Positions 18,526-27,928 of a DNA stretch of 64,000 nt are shown one piece after another (the stretch's first letter is position 1; each line of letters begins with the position of its first letter). The notes under the pieces are model-generated. The model saw nothing but the letters and a program-made list of their open reading frames with translations, did not search any database and was not told the DNA's origin. The position numbers and the translations under genes are program-made. Source of the DNA: Gammaproteobacteria bacterium (GTDB lineage: Bacteria > Pseudomonadota > Gammaproteobacteria > SZUA-229); NCBI GenBank assembly GCA_029881795.1, contig JAOULX010000004.1, positions 62,001 to 126,000 of the forward strand. Direction: 5' to 3'.

Positions 18526-19524
18526 CTACATGCCAAAGTCAAAAACCTCACCAAACTGTTCACCCAGTGCGCTGATATTTTCTTTCTCAGCTGCGGCATG
18601 TGTATCCAGTGAACCGGCGGCATTCATAACCAGACAGGAGCACATGTATTTAGCCATACGTACTTTTGCGGCCGGCAAATACAGTCCCAATGTAATCAGT
18701 ATGAAAAAGGCGTTGGTTATAATAACTTTTGCTAAACCAGCCATCGTTAAATTTGCAGTAAAACCATGTTCACCCAGTATTGTACTGCGGTAGAACAGAT
18801 TGCTTGTTTCGACCATGAAATAGACAATCAAGCCAAAATAAATAACCGCCATCAGTACCGGTACAGAAAATGCCAGCGCCGGCACAAACACAGAAATCGC
18901 CCAGACAATAGCGCCAAACAGCAGACCGACTCCAATCATAATCAGAAAAATTATGCCGTAATCTTTATAACCGGCATTAAAATCAAATTTGCTGGTGCCA
19001 TAGGCCGAATTTTTAACCATGTATTCATTGACCTTAACAAAAACCAGCGGATAGAGAATACCTAATGTCAGCATACCCAGAAGAGGCCAGACATACATCA
19101 CCATAAATGCCTGTTTATAGCTGGCCGAAAAGCGAAACTGAATATTTTTATAGGCTGACATGCGATGATTGAAAGCCAGTGATTTATTCAGAAAATAAGG
19201 GAAAAGTAACAGTAACACCAGCAGTATCGCAATACCTGCAACAGGAGACAGCCCTGAAACAACACTGTATACAATGAATGCGCTAACCGCAATGACGCGT
19301 GCTTTAAGAATATTGATCGGATCGGCGAGATAACTGAAGCTTGTATTATCAAGTACCGTATTGGAATAAAAGTAGCGGCGGTTTCTGACTGTCGCCCAGG
19401 CAGAATAAATACCCAAGGTCAAAATCGTTAGTAATATATTAACGATCCATATTTTAAAATACTCCATGCCATTACCACGAAACTCAAAATTTAATTGATT
19501 CTGTATAGCCCTGTTATTTTCCAT
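18526..19524 (-). CDS. YjgN/DUF898 multi-pass membrane protein
   Basis: This is a 332-residue protein with about eight membrane helices. The family motif is repeated twice: GNGMEYFKIWIVNILLTILT / GIYSAWATVRNRRYFYSNT near the N-terminus, and a weaker ITLGLYLPAAKVRMAKYM copy near the C-terminus. DUF898 proteins have no established function. I chose the ATG at 19524, which has a GGTGGA ribosome-binding site, instead of an in-frame GTG 57 bp upstream. It is co-transcribed with the M48 peptidase. Confidence 0.86.
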   Translation of the reverse strand: MENNRAIQNQLNFEFRGNGMEYFKIWIVNILLTILTLGIYSAWATVRNRRYFYSNTVLDNTSFSYLADPINILKARVIAVSAFIVYSVVSGLSPVAGIAILLVLLLLFPYFLNKSLAFNHRMSAYKNIQFRFSASYKQAFMVMYVWPLLGMLTLGILYPLVFVKVNEYMVKNSAYGTSKFDFNAGYKDYGIIFLIMIGVGLLFGAIVWAISVFVPALAFSVPVLMAVIYFGLIVYFMVETSNLFYRSTILGEHGFTANLTMAGLAKVIITNAFFILITLGLYLPAAKVRMAKYMCSCLVMNAAGSLDTHAAAEKENISALGEQFGEVFDFGM

Positions 19525-19756
19525 AAATTCCACCGTCGTTATTTTTTTATCGTATTTTGTCTGAATGCAGGTATAAGACACCCTGTTACCGGGCCTGCGA
19601 CTGTCTTTAAATGCAGCCTTTAATCCGTATTGATCTTTATACTATAGATAAGCATACCGGCTTTTACCAACTTATAATGGCGTGCTGTAAAAAGGCATGG
19701 TATCCGGCACTTCCCTACCGCTATTATCCTGTGCTTTTTTTACCAAACAGCGGACA

Positions 19757-19786
19757 ATAAAAAAGCCGTCATCTGACGGCTTTTTT
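19757..19786 (-). terminator. Rho-independent terminator downstream of the ABC-F gene
   Basis: A hairpin with arms GCCGTC and GACGGC and loop ATCT is flanked by A-runs on one side and T-runs on the other, so it can work in both directions. It lies 27 bp after the ABC-F stop on the minus strand. Confidence 0.85.
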
Positions 19787-19813
19787 AGCCTTATACAATG
19801 TAATCAAGCGAGC

Positions 19814-21403
19814 TTATTTTTCCTGACTAGCCAGATACTCTTCATAACTACCGCTGAAGTTAACCACACCTGTCGGTGTTAACTCGATGATCCGGGTTGC
19901 CAGCGAAGACACGAATTCACGATCATGACTGACGAATATTAAGGTACCTTCATAATTATCCAGTGCCAGATTCAGGGCCTCAATAGATTCCATATCAAGG
20001 TGATTGGTTGGCTCATCCATTAACATCACATTGGGTTTTTGCTGCATGATTTTGCCGAACAACATACGGCCCTGTTCGCCACCGGATAATACTTTAACCG
20101 ATTTCTTGATATCATCGGCAGAAAACAGCATGCGACCCAGTGTGCCGCGAACAAACTGCTCATCAGCACCTTCCGGCTTCCACTGATCCATCCAGTCATA
20201 AACCAGCATATCTTTTTCAAAATCAGAGGCATGGTCCTGTGCATAATAGCCCATGGTGACATTTTCAGACCATTTAACATTTCCTGAATCCGGCTCAAGG
20301 TCACCATACAGACAGCGTAACAAGGTACTTTTACCAATACCATTCGGGCCGATAATGGCTATACGCTCACCCACTTCAACCATCATATTAATATCACTGA
20401 ACAGTGTTTCACCGTCAAAGCCTTTGCTTAACTCTTCAACTTCCAGCGCCAGACGGAATAATTTCTTTTCCTGATCAAAACGAATAAACGGGCTGACACG
20501 ACTTGAAGGCTTGATATCATCCAGTTTAATTTTTTCCATCTGCTTGGCACGTGATGTAGCCTGCTTGGCTTTTGACGCATTGGCTGAGAAGCGACTAACG
20601 AAGGCCTGTAATTCCGCGATCTGAGCTTTTTTCTTGGCATTGTCTGATAACTGACGCTCACGAACCTGAGTTGAAGCCGTCATATAATCATCATAATTAC
20701 CCGGATACATACGAATTTCACCAAAATCGAGATCAGCCATATGGGTGCAGACACTGTTCAGGAAATGACGATCATGCGAGATGATAATCATCGTGCACTG
20801 ACGTTCATTAAGGATGTTTTCAAGCCAGCGAATGGTGTTGATATCAAGGTTATTGGTCGGCTCATCCAGCAACATGATATCGGGATCAGCAAACAGCGCC
20901 TGGGCCAGCAAAACGCGCAGCTTCCAGCCGGGTGCAACGGCACTCATCAGACCGTTGTGCTGTTCCAGTGGAATTTCCAGACCTAATAATAATTCACCGG
21001 CACGCGATTCAGCGGTATAGCCATCGAGCTCGGCAAATTCAACTTCCAGCTCTGCCACTTTCATGCCGTCGTCTTCACTCATATCCGGCAATGAGTAAAT
21101 GCGGTCACGCTCTTTTTTTACCTGCCATAAACGCTCATCACCCATAATCACGGTATCGAGTACGGTAAACTCCTCATAGGCAAACTGATCCTGACGCAAT
21201 TTGCCCACTGTTTCGTCGGCATCAACCGATACAACGCCTGCCGTCGGATCCAGATCGCCACCCAGTATTTTCATAAAGGTCGATTTACCACAGCCATTGG
21301 CACCAATCAGGCCATAGCGATTATTATTGGCAAATTTAACAGAGACGTTTTCAAATAATGGCTTAGCACCAAATTGCATTGTGATATTGGCTGTTGAGAT
21401 CAA
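19814..21403 (-). CDS. ybiT: ABC-F ribosome-associated ATPase, YbiT type
   Basis: This 529-residue cytosolic protein has two ABC domains and no membrane part. Walker A motifs are GANGCGKST (near residue 35) and GPNGIGKST; Walker B motifs are [11 protein letters not shown] and [11 protein letters not shown]; the interdomain linker [20 protein letters not shown] is typical. The sequence follows E. coli YbiT closely through its whole length. ABC-F proteins act on the ribosomal E site during translation. The only start in register is TTG at 21403, because an in-frame stop lies just upstream; the ribosome-binding site there is weak. Confidence 0.93.
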   Translation of the reverse strand: MISTANITMQFGAKPLFENVSVKFANNNRYGLIGANGCGKSTFMKILGGDLDPTAGVVSVDADETVGKLRQDQFAYEEFTVLDTVIMGDERLWQVKKERDRIYSLPDMSEDDGMKVAELEVEFAELDGYTAESRAGELLLGLEIPLEQHNGLMSAVAPGWKLRVLLAQALFADPDIMLLDEPTNNLDINTIRWLENILNERQCTMIIISHDRHFLNSVCTHMADLDFGEIRMYPGNYDDYMTASTQVRERQLSDNAKKKAQIAELQAFVSRFSANASKAKQATSRAKQMEKIKLDDIKPSSRVSPFIRFDQEKKLFRLALEVEELSKGFDGETLFSDINMMVEVGERIAIIGPNGIGKSTLLRCLYGDLEPDSGNVKWSENVTMGYYAQDHASDFEKDMLVYDWMDQWKPEGADEQFVRGTLGRMLFSADDIKKSVKVLSGGEQGRMLFGKIMQQKPNVMLMDEPTNHLDMESIEALNLALDNYEGTLIFVSHDREFVSSLATRIIELTPTGVVNFSGSYEEYLASQEK

Positions 21404-21561
21404 GGTATTTATCCAGTATAGGGCTTAAACGAAATCAACAGCCAGAGAGACTTAAGGCTGCCGAAGAAAATCCAGGCCGCATTGTAGCAGAATTAGCGGC
21501 CGATTTAGCTTAAAATACATTTTTTCTTCAGCCGGGCCCACGAGCCCTATATTACGTCGCT

Positions 21562-21975
21562 ATGCTCAGCCTTAATCACAACTTATCGATCGCCGATGAA
21601 GAAATTCAAATGACAGCGATTCGCGCCCAGGGCGCCGGAGGCCAGAATGTCAATAAAGTGTCCAGTGCGATTCACTGCCGGTTTGATATTAATGCCTCTT
21701 CGTTGCCTGATTATTACAAGAACAAACTGTTTACATACAATGACCATCGCATCAGCAAAGACGGCATTATTATTATAAAAGCACAAAATCACCGCAGCCA
21801 GGAACAGAACAAACTGGATGCACTTGAGCGTTTAAAAGAATTAATTCTGACCGCAATTACGCCGGTTAAAAAACGCATTGCCAGCAAGCCTAAACACAGC
21901 TCAGTGAGAAAACGGCTGGATAATAAAAATAAAAACTCACAAAAAAAAGACATGAGAAAAAAAATAAATTTCTGA
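21562..21975 (+). CDS. arfB: alternative ribosome-rescue factor ArfB
   Basis: The 137-residue protein resembles release factor domain 3, with the catalytic GGQ at residues 26-28 in RAQGAGGQNVNKVSSAIH. A basic, disordered C-terminal tail (from about 105, many Lys/Arg/Ser) enters the empty mRNA channel of stalled ribosomes. It hydrolyses peptidyl-tRNA on non-stop complexes. The N-terminus aligns with E. coli ArfB from the first Met. No clear Shine-Dalgarno is seen before the ATG, which may mean low expression. Confidence 0.93.
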   Translation: MLSLNHNLSIADEEIQMTAIRAQGAGGQNVNKVSSAIHCRFDINASSLPDYYKNKLFTYNDHRISKDGIIIIKAQNHRSQEQNKLDALERLKELILTAITPVKKRIASKPKHSSVRKRLDNKNKNSQKKDMRKKINF

Positions 21976-22311
21976 TTTTAAGTTAGAAAATTAGAACCCT
22001 CTAAAAAACCAATTCAGAGGTTTTTAAGCGTAAAAAGTATCACTTATCCTTATTTATCTGCCGCTAACCAAAAAAGTTTACTATTTAAAGTTAAAATGAG
22101 TTTATTTAGGCTTTTAATGGCTTTTAAGTCTATTTTCTGTATGTTACGATCTGTCAAGTTTTATTAAATTAAGCATTTTTTAATAAAACCGGAAAAGTTT
22201 TTTATTGCACGTTCTTAGGTTTTACAGAAGCTCCATCTGGTAACTCCTGACTTTACCCTGAATAACATGCAATTGATTACGAAACACTAATAACAATTGA
22301 GGTAAAGCAGC
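21976..22311 (+). promoter_or_regulatory. gene-free leader/promoter region of the cold-shock gene
   Basis: A 336 bp AT-rich stretch between arfB and the cold-shock gene contains no convincing ORF. Cold-shock genes often have long structured 5' UTRs, and this gap has room for one. A GAGG ribosome-binding site lies 10 bp before the ATG. I could not find a cold-box match or assign a promoter with confidence. Confidence 0.4.
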
Positions 22312-22515
22312 ATGGCTACTGGTAGTGTTAAATGGTTTAACGAAAGTAAAGGTTTTGGTTTCATCGTTGCTGACGATGGCAGTCAGGACGTTTTTGTTCA
22401 CTTCTCTGTTATCGAAGGTTCAGGCTTTAAAACCCTGGCTGAAGGTCAGAAAGTTGAATACGATGTAGAAAAAGGCCCTAAAGGCCCGCAAGCAACTAAA
22501 GTAGTCGCTATCTAA
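22312..22515 (+). CDS. CspA-family cold-shock protein
   Basis: This is a 67-residue single cold-shock domain. RNP1 is KGFGFI and RNP2 is VFVHF; the opening is [16 protein letters not shown]. It binds single-stranded RNA/DNA and melts RNA structure. Members are too alike to say whether it corresponds to cspA, cspC, cspD or cspE. A strong terminator follows the stop, so it is monocistronic. Confidence 0.95.
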   Translation: MATGSVKWFNESKGFGFIVADDGSQDVFVHFSVIEGSGFKTLAEGQKVEYDVEKGPKGPQATKVVAI

Positions 22516-22538
22516 TCAGCTTCTTTTTAGGTTGTTTC

Positions 22539-22566
22539 AAAAAACCCCGCCAGTCGGGGTTTTTTT
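22539..22566 (+). terminator. Rho-independent terminator of the cold-shock gene
   Basis: The stem ACCCCG/CGGGGT with loop CCAGT is followed by a run of seven T residues, 24 bp after the stop. Confidence 0.92.
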
Positions 22567-22701
22567 ATGGCGACTTTTCAGCACAGCATCAACTGCTGAT
22601 GCGTTATGTCAAAATCATGTCAATATCAGAAGTTTAGCCGTGATTTTCTTCTCAAAATCCACTAATATGACGCCCCCTTTCGATATAACTGGATCAGCTT
22701 C

Positions 22702-25632
22702 GTGCAACAATATATTCCCGGTCAGCGCTGGATCAGCGACGCAGAACTTCAAATGGGGCTCGGTACGGTCATTTCTACAGAAGGTCGTACCGTTACGGTG
22801 CTTTTTAATGCCAGTAATGAAACACGATTATATTCACAACAAACCGCCCCACTGACACGGGTACGCTTCACCCAAGGAGATCGGGTGCCTTCACATCAGG
22901 GCTGGTTTTTAACTGTCGAGACAGTATTCGAAGAATCCGGCCTGCTGATTTATAGTGGCCTGAAAGACGACGGCACAAAAACCGAACTGCCTGAAACCGA
23001 GCTGGATAATTTTATTCAGTTAAACCGTCCGGTCGACAGGCTCTTTACCGGCCAGATTGATAAAGATAAATGGTTTGAACTACGTTATCAGACTCGTTTG
23101 CACAATCAACGCAATGCCGGCTCTGAACTGACCGGTTTAATCGGAGCCCGTACCAGCCTGATACCGCATCAGTTATATATCGCGCATGAAGTGGCTAACC
23201 GTTATTCACCTAGGATTTTACTGGCCGATGAAGTCGGTCTGGGAAAAACCATTGAAGCCGGCTTAATTTTACATCACCAGCTGCAGACTGAACGTGCCAA
23301 ACGCGTACTGATTGTGGTACCTGAATCACTGGTACACCAGTGGCTGGTTGAAATGCTACGACGCTTTAATCTTCACTTCAGTGTATTTGATGAAAAACGT
23401 TGCGAATCTATTGAAGGTAAATCTGAAGACGATGAAGCCTATGATGATGTTGAATATGAAAATCCGTTCCTGACCGAACAACTGGTTATCTGTCATCTTA
23501 ACTTTTTCCTTGAGCACCCTGAACGCCACCAACAGGCACTGCAAGCAGGCTGGGATTTACTGATTATTGATGAAGCCCATCATTTACAATGGAGCGAACA
23601 CGACGTCAGCCCTGAATATAGCTGCGTTGAACAGCTGGCAAAAAAAACCAGTGGTGTCTTGTTACTGACAGCCACTCCCGAACAATTAGGTAAAGAAAGT
23701 CATTTTGCAAGACTGCGTTTACTCGACCCTGACCGATTTCCTGATTTAGCCAGCTTTTTAGCCGAAGAAAACAATTACGAACCCATCGCAAAAGCGGTTG
23801 AAGCCCTACTAGAGAACCATCAGCTGAACCAGACCCTGATCGATGAATTACTCGACATCGACAGTGCTGATGACAACCGACAGCTGATTGAAACATTGCA
23901 GTCGGCAGACAATAACAGCGAACTAAAAACTCAAACAAGCAACCTGCTGATTGACCGTTTGCTGGATCAGCACGGTACTGGCCGGGTTTTATTCAGAAAC
24001 ACCCGTGAGACGGTTAAAGGTTTTCCTGAGCGTGAGGTCAATCCGTACCCGCTGGACTGTCCGCCACAATATTATGACTGTTTTAATTTGTTTAAAGATG
24101 AATTTTTATCCGATGCGCAGTTACTGTTATCCCCCGAACTGATATATCAAGCTGCTGGTAACGCCGATTCTCCATCTTGGATAAAAATTGACCCGCGCAT
24201 CAGCTGGCTTAAAGATAAACTCAGTGAGCTTTTCCCTAAAAAAGTTTTGATCATTACCAGCAGTGCCGACAGTGCGTTGGACATTGTTGATGCACTGCGC
24301 ACCTCATCGGGTATTCAGTCTGCCGTATTCCATGAGGGCATGAGCATTATTGAGCGGGATCGGGCTGCCGCCTATTTTGCTGACAAAGAATACGGCTGTC
24401 AGGTTCTGGTCTGTTCAGAAATCGGCAGCGAAGGACGCAATTTCCAGTTTGCGCATCATCTGGTTTTATTCGATCTGCCATTAAACCCGGACTTGCTCGA
24501 ACAGCGCATTGGCCGTCTCGACAGAATCGGTCAGCAGCGAACTATTCAGATTCATCTGCCGTATTTAACCGAATCTGCACAACATACTATGTTCGATTTC
24601 TATCAGCTGGGTCTGAATGCTTTTGCTCATACCTGCCCGGTTGGACACAGTGTTTTCAGTCATGTTGAATCGGCACTGATCAAAGCACTACACCATGGTG
24701 AATCCGATCATGTTGAGCGTATTGCACTGATTGAAGACAGTAAAAATAAACGCATTGCCCTGACCGATGCACTGCACAAAGGCCGTGACCGTTTACTGGA
24801 ATACAACTCCTGCCGTCCTCATATTGCACAACAGATTTCAGAAAAAGCACTTGAAGCCGATGATGATGTATCTATCCTCGCCTACCTTGAGGACGTGTTC
24901 GATTGCTTTGGTATAGAGAGTGAAGAACACGGCATGGACAGTATGATTATCCGGCCCGGTGATCACATGCAAAGCGGCAGCTTTCCCGGCTTATATGAAG
25001 AAGGTATGACGATTACCTGGGAGCGGGAGACTGCACTGAGTAATGAAGATATTCACTACCTCACATGGGAACACCCGATGGTCAGCGGGGCGATGGATCT
25101 TGTGCTGAATAATGAGCAGGGTAATACCGCTGTCACTTCAATCACACACGAGCAGATTAAAGCCGGTACCATGTTACTTGAATGCGTTTTTATTTTAGAA
25201 ACAGCCAGCAACTCAAGTTTGCAGTCAAGCCGTTATTTACCGGCCACCAGTATCCGCACCTTAATCGACAATAATAAAAAAGACTGCAACGACATTGTCT
25301 CTCACCGCTATATCACGCAAAACCGCCAGCATATCAAAAAGAAAATGGCGAACCAGGTCATCAATGCTTATGGCGAAGAAATTCGTGATCTGATCAACAA
25401 CAGTGAACAACTGGCCAGCCAGCAGGCACCGCAGATTTTACAAGCCGCCCACAAAGAGGCAGAACTGACTTTAACAGCAGAAATAAATCGCCTAAAAGCC
25501 CTGAAAAAAATCAACCCCAATGTAAGAGATGAAGAACTGGCGTTTTTTGAAAATCAATACCGCGCACTGAATGCCGCACTGGATTCATCAAGCCTGCGTT
25601 TGGATGCGGTTCGAATTGTTATTGTGACCTAA
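22702..25632 (+). CDS. rapA: RNA polymerase-associated helicase-like protein RapA
   Basis: The 976-residue Swi2/Snf2 ATPase recycles stalled core RNA polymerase. It has an N-terminal Tudor-like region (residues 1-110), Walker A LADEVGLGKT at 174-183, DEAHH at 290-294, the helicase C block (SEIGSEGRNFQFAHHLVLFDLPLNPDLLEQRIGRLDRIGQ, quoted here as EQRIGRLDRIGQ) and the RapA-specific C-terminal domains. Similarity to E. coli RapA (968) continues to the ends. The start is GTG, matching the family MxxFTLGQRW alignment. A small acidic insertion (EGKSEDDEAYDDVEYE) lies between motifs I and II. Confidence 0.97.
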   Translation: MQQYIPGQRWISDAELQMGLGTVISTEGRTVTVLFNASNETRLYSQQTAPLTRVRFTQGDRVPSHQGWFLTVETVFEESGLLIYSGLKDDGTKTELPETELDNFIQLNRPVDRLFTGQIDKDKWFELRYQTRLHNQRNAGSELTGLIGARTSLIPHQLYIAHEVANRYSPRILLADEVGLGKTIEAGLILHHQLQTERAKRVLIVVPESLVHQWLVEMLRRFNLHFSVFDEKRCESIEGKSEDDEAYDDVEYENPFLTEQLVICHLNFFLEHPERHQQALQAGWDLLIIDEAHHLQWSEHDVSPEYSCVEQLAKKTSGVLLLTATPEQLGKESHFARLRLLDPDRFPDLASFLAEENNYEPIAKAVEALLENHQLNQTLIDELLDIDSADDNRQLIETLQSADNNSELKTQTSNLLIDRLLDQHGTGRVLFRNTRETVKGFPEREVNPYPLDCPPQYYDCFNLFKDEFLSDAQLLLSPELIYQAAGNADSPSWIKIDPRISWLKDKLSELFPKKVLIITSSADSALDIVDALRTSSGIQSAVFHEGMSIIERDRAAAYFADKEYGCQVLVCSEIGSEGRNFQFAHHLVLFDLPLNPDLLEQRIGRLDRIGQQRTIQIHLPYLTESAQHTMFDFYQLGLNAFAHTCPVGHSVFSHVESALIKALHHGESDHVERIALIEDSKNKRIALTDALHKGRDRLLEYNSCRPHIAQQISEKALEADDDVSILAYLEDVFDCFGIESEEHGMDSMIIRPGDHMQSGSFPGLYEEGMTITWERETALSNEDIHYLTWEHPMVSGAMDLVLNNEQGNTAVTSITHEQIKAGTMLLECVFILETASNSSLQSSRYLPATSIRTLIDNNKKDCNDIVSHRYITQNRQHIKKKMANQVINAYGEEIRDLINNSEQLASQQAPQILQAAHKEAELTLTAEINRLKALKKINPNVRDEELAFFENQYRALNAALDSSSLRLDAVRIVIVT

Positions 25633-25660
25633 TGAGCATGACCGTTAAAGCCTGTGCTGA

Positions 25661-25711
25661 CACAGAGGCCGCAAAACACCTTGTCAAGGTGCGCAGATTC
25701 GCGACTCTGTG
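25661..25711 (+). other. nested hairpin in the rapA 3' region
   Basis: Outer arms CACAGAG and CTCTGTG enclose an inner perfect hairpin CACCTT-GTC-AAGGTG. The outer stem is followed by a T-rich stretch (CTTTTTATTTT). It begins 29 bp after the rapA stop. It may protect the 3' end or help termination; a function is inferred only. Confidence 0.4.
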
Positions 25712-25768
25712 GCAAACTTTTTATTTTATAGCTAGTTTTTTAAGCCCGCTAAGGAGACTAAAGCGCCA

Positions 25769-25795
25769 GCTAACAGTCCTCCCTGTTAGCGTTTT
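25769..25795 (+). terminator. candidate terminator downstream of rapA
   Basis: A perfect 8-bp stem GCTAACAG/CTGTTAGC with loop TCCTCC is followed by GTTTTA. The T tract is short, so strength is uncertain. It lies between rapA and the convergent methyltransferase gene. Confidence 0.55.
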
Positions 25796-25833
25796 ATGAG
25801 CTCGTTGCTAAGCTTCAGTCTCCAGACAGTCAT

Positions 25834-26436
25834 TTAATGTTTTGTCGCCAGCGCTAAGAATACCGGGTAAGATTTATCGGGTTTATTGACGGTTAGTGCG
25901 GTTACAAAACTGACGTCTTTAAAACCGTTATTTTCCAGAATTTCCTGAAAGGCTTTTCGATCAAAGCCGGAATGAAAAACCCCTTCAGCTTCCGGCGGGT
26001 GAAAACTGCCATCTTCTGAATCCAGATCTGCCAGCGCGACTTTAGCACCGGGTTTCAGGTGTTCTGAAAAACGCTGAATCATTTTCACTGTATCATCAAC
26101 ATGGTGCATGGCCATCGCACTCATGATCACATCGAATTGTTTATCCAGCGGCTGCTCAAGAATATTGTGACAACGTGTTTCAACTTTCCCTGCTAATTCT
26201 TGTTTTGCCGACAGCTGATCCAACATTGCCTGCGATGTATCCACTGCGGTGATGCTATTGACCAGCGGCGCGACATGCGCACTGATCAGACCGGTTCCAG
26301 CGCCAAAATCCATGACCTGCATCGATTCATTGAAATCAATATTCGTTACAATCGCCGAACCAATCGAACTTGAAAGATTACGAACCATTTCATTGACATC
26401 CCAGTCCTGAGCTTTTTCTTCAAATAAATCAGACAT
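25834..26436 (-). CDS. class I SAM-dependent methyltransferase
   Basis: A 200-residue Rossmann-fold methyltransferase. Motif I is MDFGAGTGLISAHV, motif II contains the acidic VDTSQAMLDQL, and post-motif AMAMHHVDD follows. The late region ALADLDSEDGSFHPP resembles UbiE/MenG-like and small-molecule methyltransferases. Substrate unknown. I chose the ATG at 26436 (AAGG ribosome-binding site about 7 bp upstream) over one six codons further up. Gene stands alone. Confidence 0.83.
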   Translation of the reverse strand: MSDLFEEKAQDWDVNEMVRNLSSSIGSAIVTNIDFNESMQVMDFGAGTGLISAHVAPLVNSITAVDTSQAMLDQLSAKQELAGKVETRCHNILEQPLDKQFDVIMSAMAMHHVDDTVKMIQRFSEHLKPGAKVALADLDSEDGSFHPPEAEGVFHSGFDRKAFQEILENNGFKDVSFVTALTVNKPDKSYPVFLALATKH

Positions 26437-26511
26437 AATTACCCTTATTAACAAGTTTGTGCTGATATTCTAATATCAAAGCCTTAACAATGTCTTAAGT
26501 TTTACTGTTAC

Positions 26512-27399
26512 TCAGTCTATCGCTGTAATAATCTGCCCGTAGTCATAGCGCTTGCTGATAGCGCCGCTGTGTATAAAAACATCGAGTAATGTGTTGAAAG
26601 CCTGTTCTGAGGTGTTGATATCGGTATCCCAGCAGCCGGACTGCTGATAGCTTGCTATGGTATGGCTTAGCACAGACAACTCAATGGTCGGGAACAGTCC
26701 CGCTTCAATCTGTTTTCTGGCAATTTCGATCGGCTCGGCAGTCGTCACATACTGCATTGATTGTTTATAAGCGGTTAAAAAGGCACTGGCCATCTCGCTG
26801 TCCAGCCAGTCTTGATCAGCACACAGGCTACTGAAAGCAACCGGACCGATAACCTCTCCTATCGCTGCCACTACATAACCGGCGGCATCTGCTTCGAGTT
26901 GTTGCGGGTAAGGACCTTGTAAGTGCACGTAATCGGCCTCTCCGTTGCGGAAGGCTTGCTCTATCTGGCTGACATCGCCGGCATCAATCACCTCAAAATC
27001 AGCAAAACTCATGCCCTGCTTGTTTAACGCATAGGCGAACATCGCATAGGGCTGAAAAAAATGATCAACCAAAACTTTTTTTCCTTTTAACTTACTCCAG
27101 CTAAAAGCGGGGTCTGGCTCGCGAGCTGCAAGAAAAAAACCGTCACGCTGATTAATCTGCGCAAAATGTCGAATCCGGCTCTGTTTGCCGGCTTCGAGAT
27201 CAGCAAAACGAGTCGCTATTGCCGACTGCGAAACCTGGCAATAACCATTTAATAGACTCTGCTCGACCGGGTGTTTGTCACTTGCTACTTCGTAGCTGGG
27301 CTCCAGTCCCTGCTGTTGTAGAAAGCCTTCAACAAAGGTCATTAAATAAGGTGAATAAAATGCCGAATGCCGCAAAGCCATTAATTTAATTTTTTCCAT
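26512..27399 (-). CDS. substrate-binding-protein-like (NMT1/THI5-type) protein without signal peptide
   Basis: This 295-residue protein has the two-lobe fold signs of the SsuA/THI5-like periplasmic binding family: YSPYLMTFVEGFLQQQGLEP, then GKKVLVDHFFQPYAMFAYAL and FRNGEADYVHLQGPYPQQLEAD. The chosen ATG (27399) has an AGGA ribosome-binding site 7 bp upstream and gives no secretion signal; even a longer in-frame start does not create one. No permease or ATPase is adjacent. It might be a cytoplasmic binding protein or an enzyme related to THI5. The ligand is unknown. Confidence 0.65.
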   Translation of the reverse strand: MEKIKLMALRHSAFYSPYLMTFVEGFLQQQGLEPSYEVASDKHPVEQSLLNGYCQVSQSAIATRFADLEAGKQSRIRHFAQINQRDGFFLAAREPDPAFSWSKLKGKKVLVDHFFQPYAMFAYALNKQGMSFADFEVIDAGDVSQIEQAFRNGEADYVHLQGPYPQQLEADAAGYVVAAIGEVIGPVAFSSLCADQDWLDSEMASAFLTAYKQSMQYVTTAEPIEIARKQIEAGLFPTIELSVLSHTIASYQQSGCWDTDINTSEQAFNTLLDVFIHSGAISKRYDYGQIITAID

Positions 27400-27455
27400 G
27401 TTAATTCCTGTTATCAAACCAGCGTGCTCTGCAGTAAACCCTACAGCTTCTGATA

Positions 27456-27629
27456 TTACTTGTCTTTTAATTGACGCCGCTGCGCGCATTGAGCTAATAC
27501 ATCGAGCTTCTGGTTATCACTGAGTATCATCCAGTCTTTAATTTCATCTAATGTCCGCAGACAGCCGATACAGATATCATTCTGATCGAGACAACAATTG
27601 CGCACACAGGGTGAATGTACTTCTGTCAT
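27456..27629 (-). CDS. DUF1289 small cysteine-rich protein (YdhL-like)
   Basis: This is a 57-residue protein I read directly between the neighbours, beginning MTEVHSPCVRNCCLDQNDIC. Five of its six cysteines fall within 16 residues (positions 8, 12, 13, 20, 23), followed by GCLRTLDEIKDW, the standard DUF1289 pattern, where the cysteines are proposed to bind metal. Function unknown. It ends 56 bp before the substrate-binding-like gene on the same strand and may be co-transcribed. Confidence 0.85.
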   Translation of the reverse strand: MTEVHSPCVRNCCLDQNDICIGCLRTLDEIKDWMILSDNQKLDVLAQCAQRRQLKDK

Positions 27630-27928
27630 AAAACTGTTCCGATGCAGGGTGTCTGACGATTGTAACAGCCAGCGTCATTTGCAGACAGCCGCTGCGCTTA
27701 ATTATCAGCGGCCAGTCATCAATCAACTTCACGCTGCGTCTTCGCAATAAAACAATGATTTGCACTGAACCGGAAAATCTCTGCGAACATAACTTTGTAC
27801 AGCACGTACGATCTGGCTAAAGTCTGGCATCGTAAAGACAGTTGCCACTATATATAGTATCGACTGTGACGCTGATAAAGACGGTGCTTGGCAGTATGAT
27901 AACAACACCGTGCCCGCTTGTAGCCTTG
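27630..27928. other. gene-free interval
   Basis: About 300 bp between the rhomboid and DUF1289 genes. I see no plausible ORF, RNA gene or terminator. It should hold the promoter of the DUF1289 gene. Confidence 0.5.
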
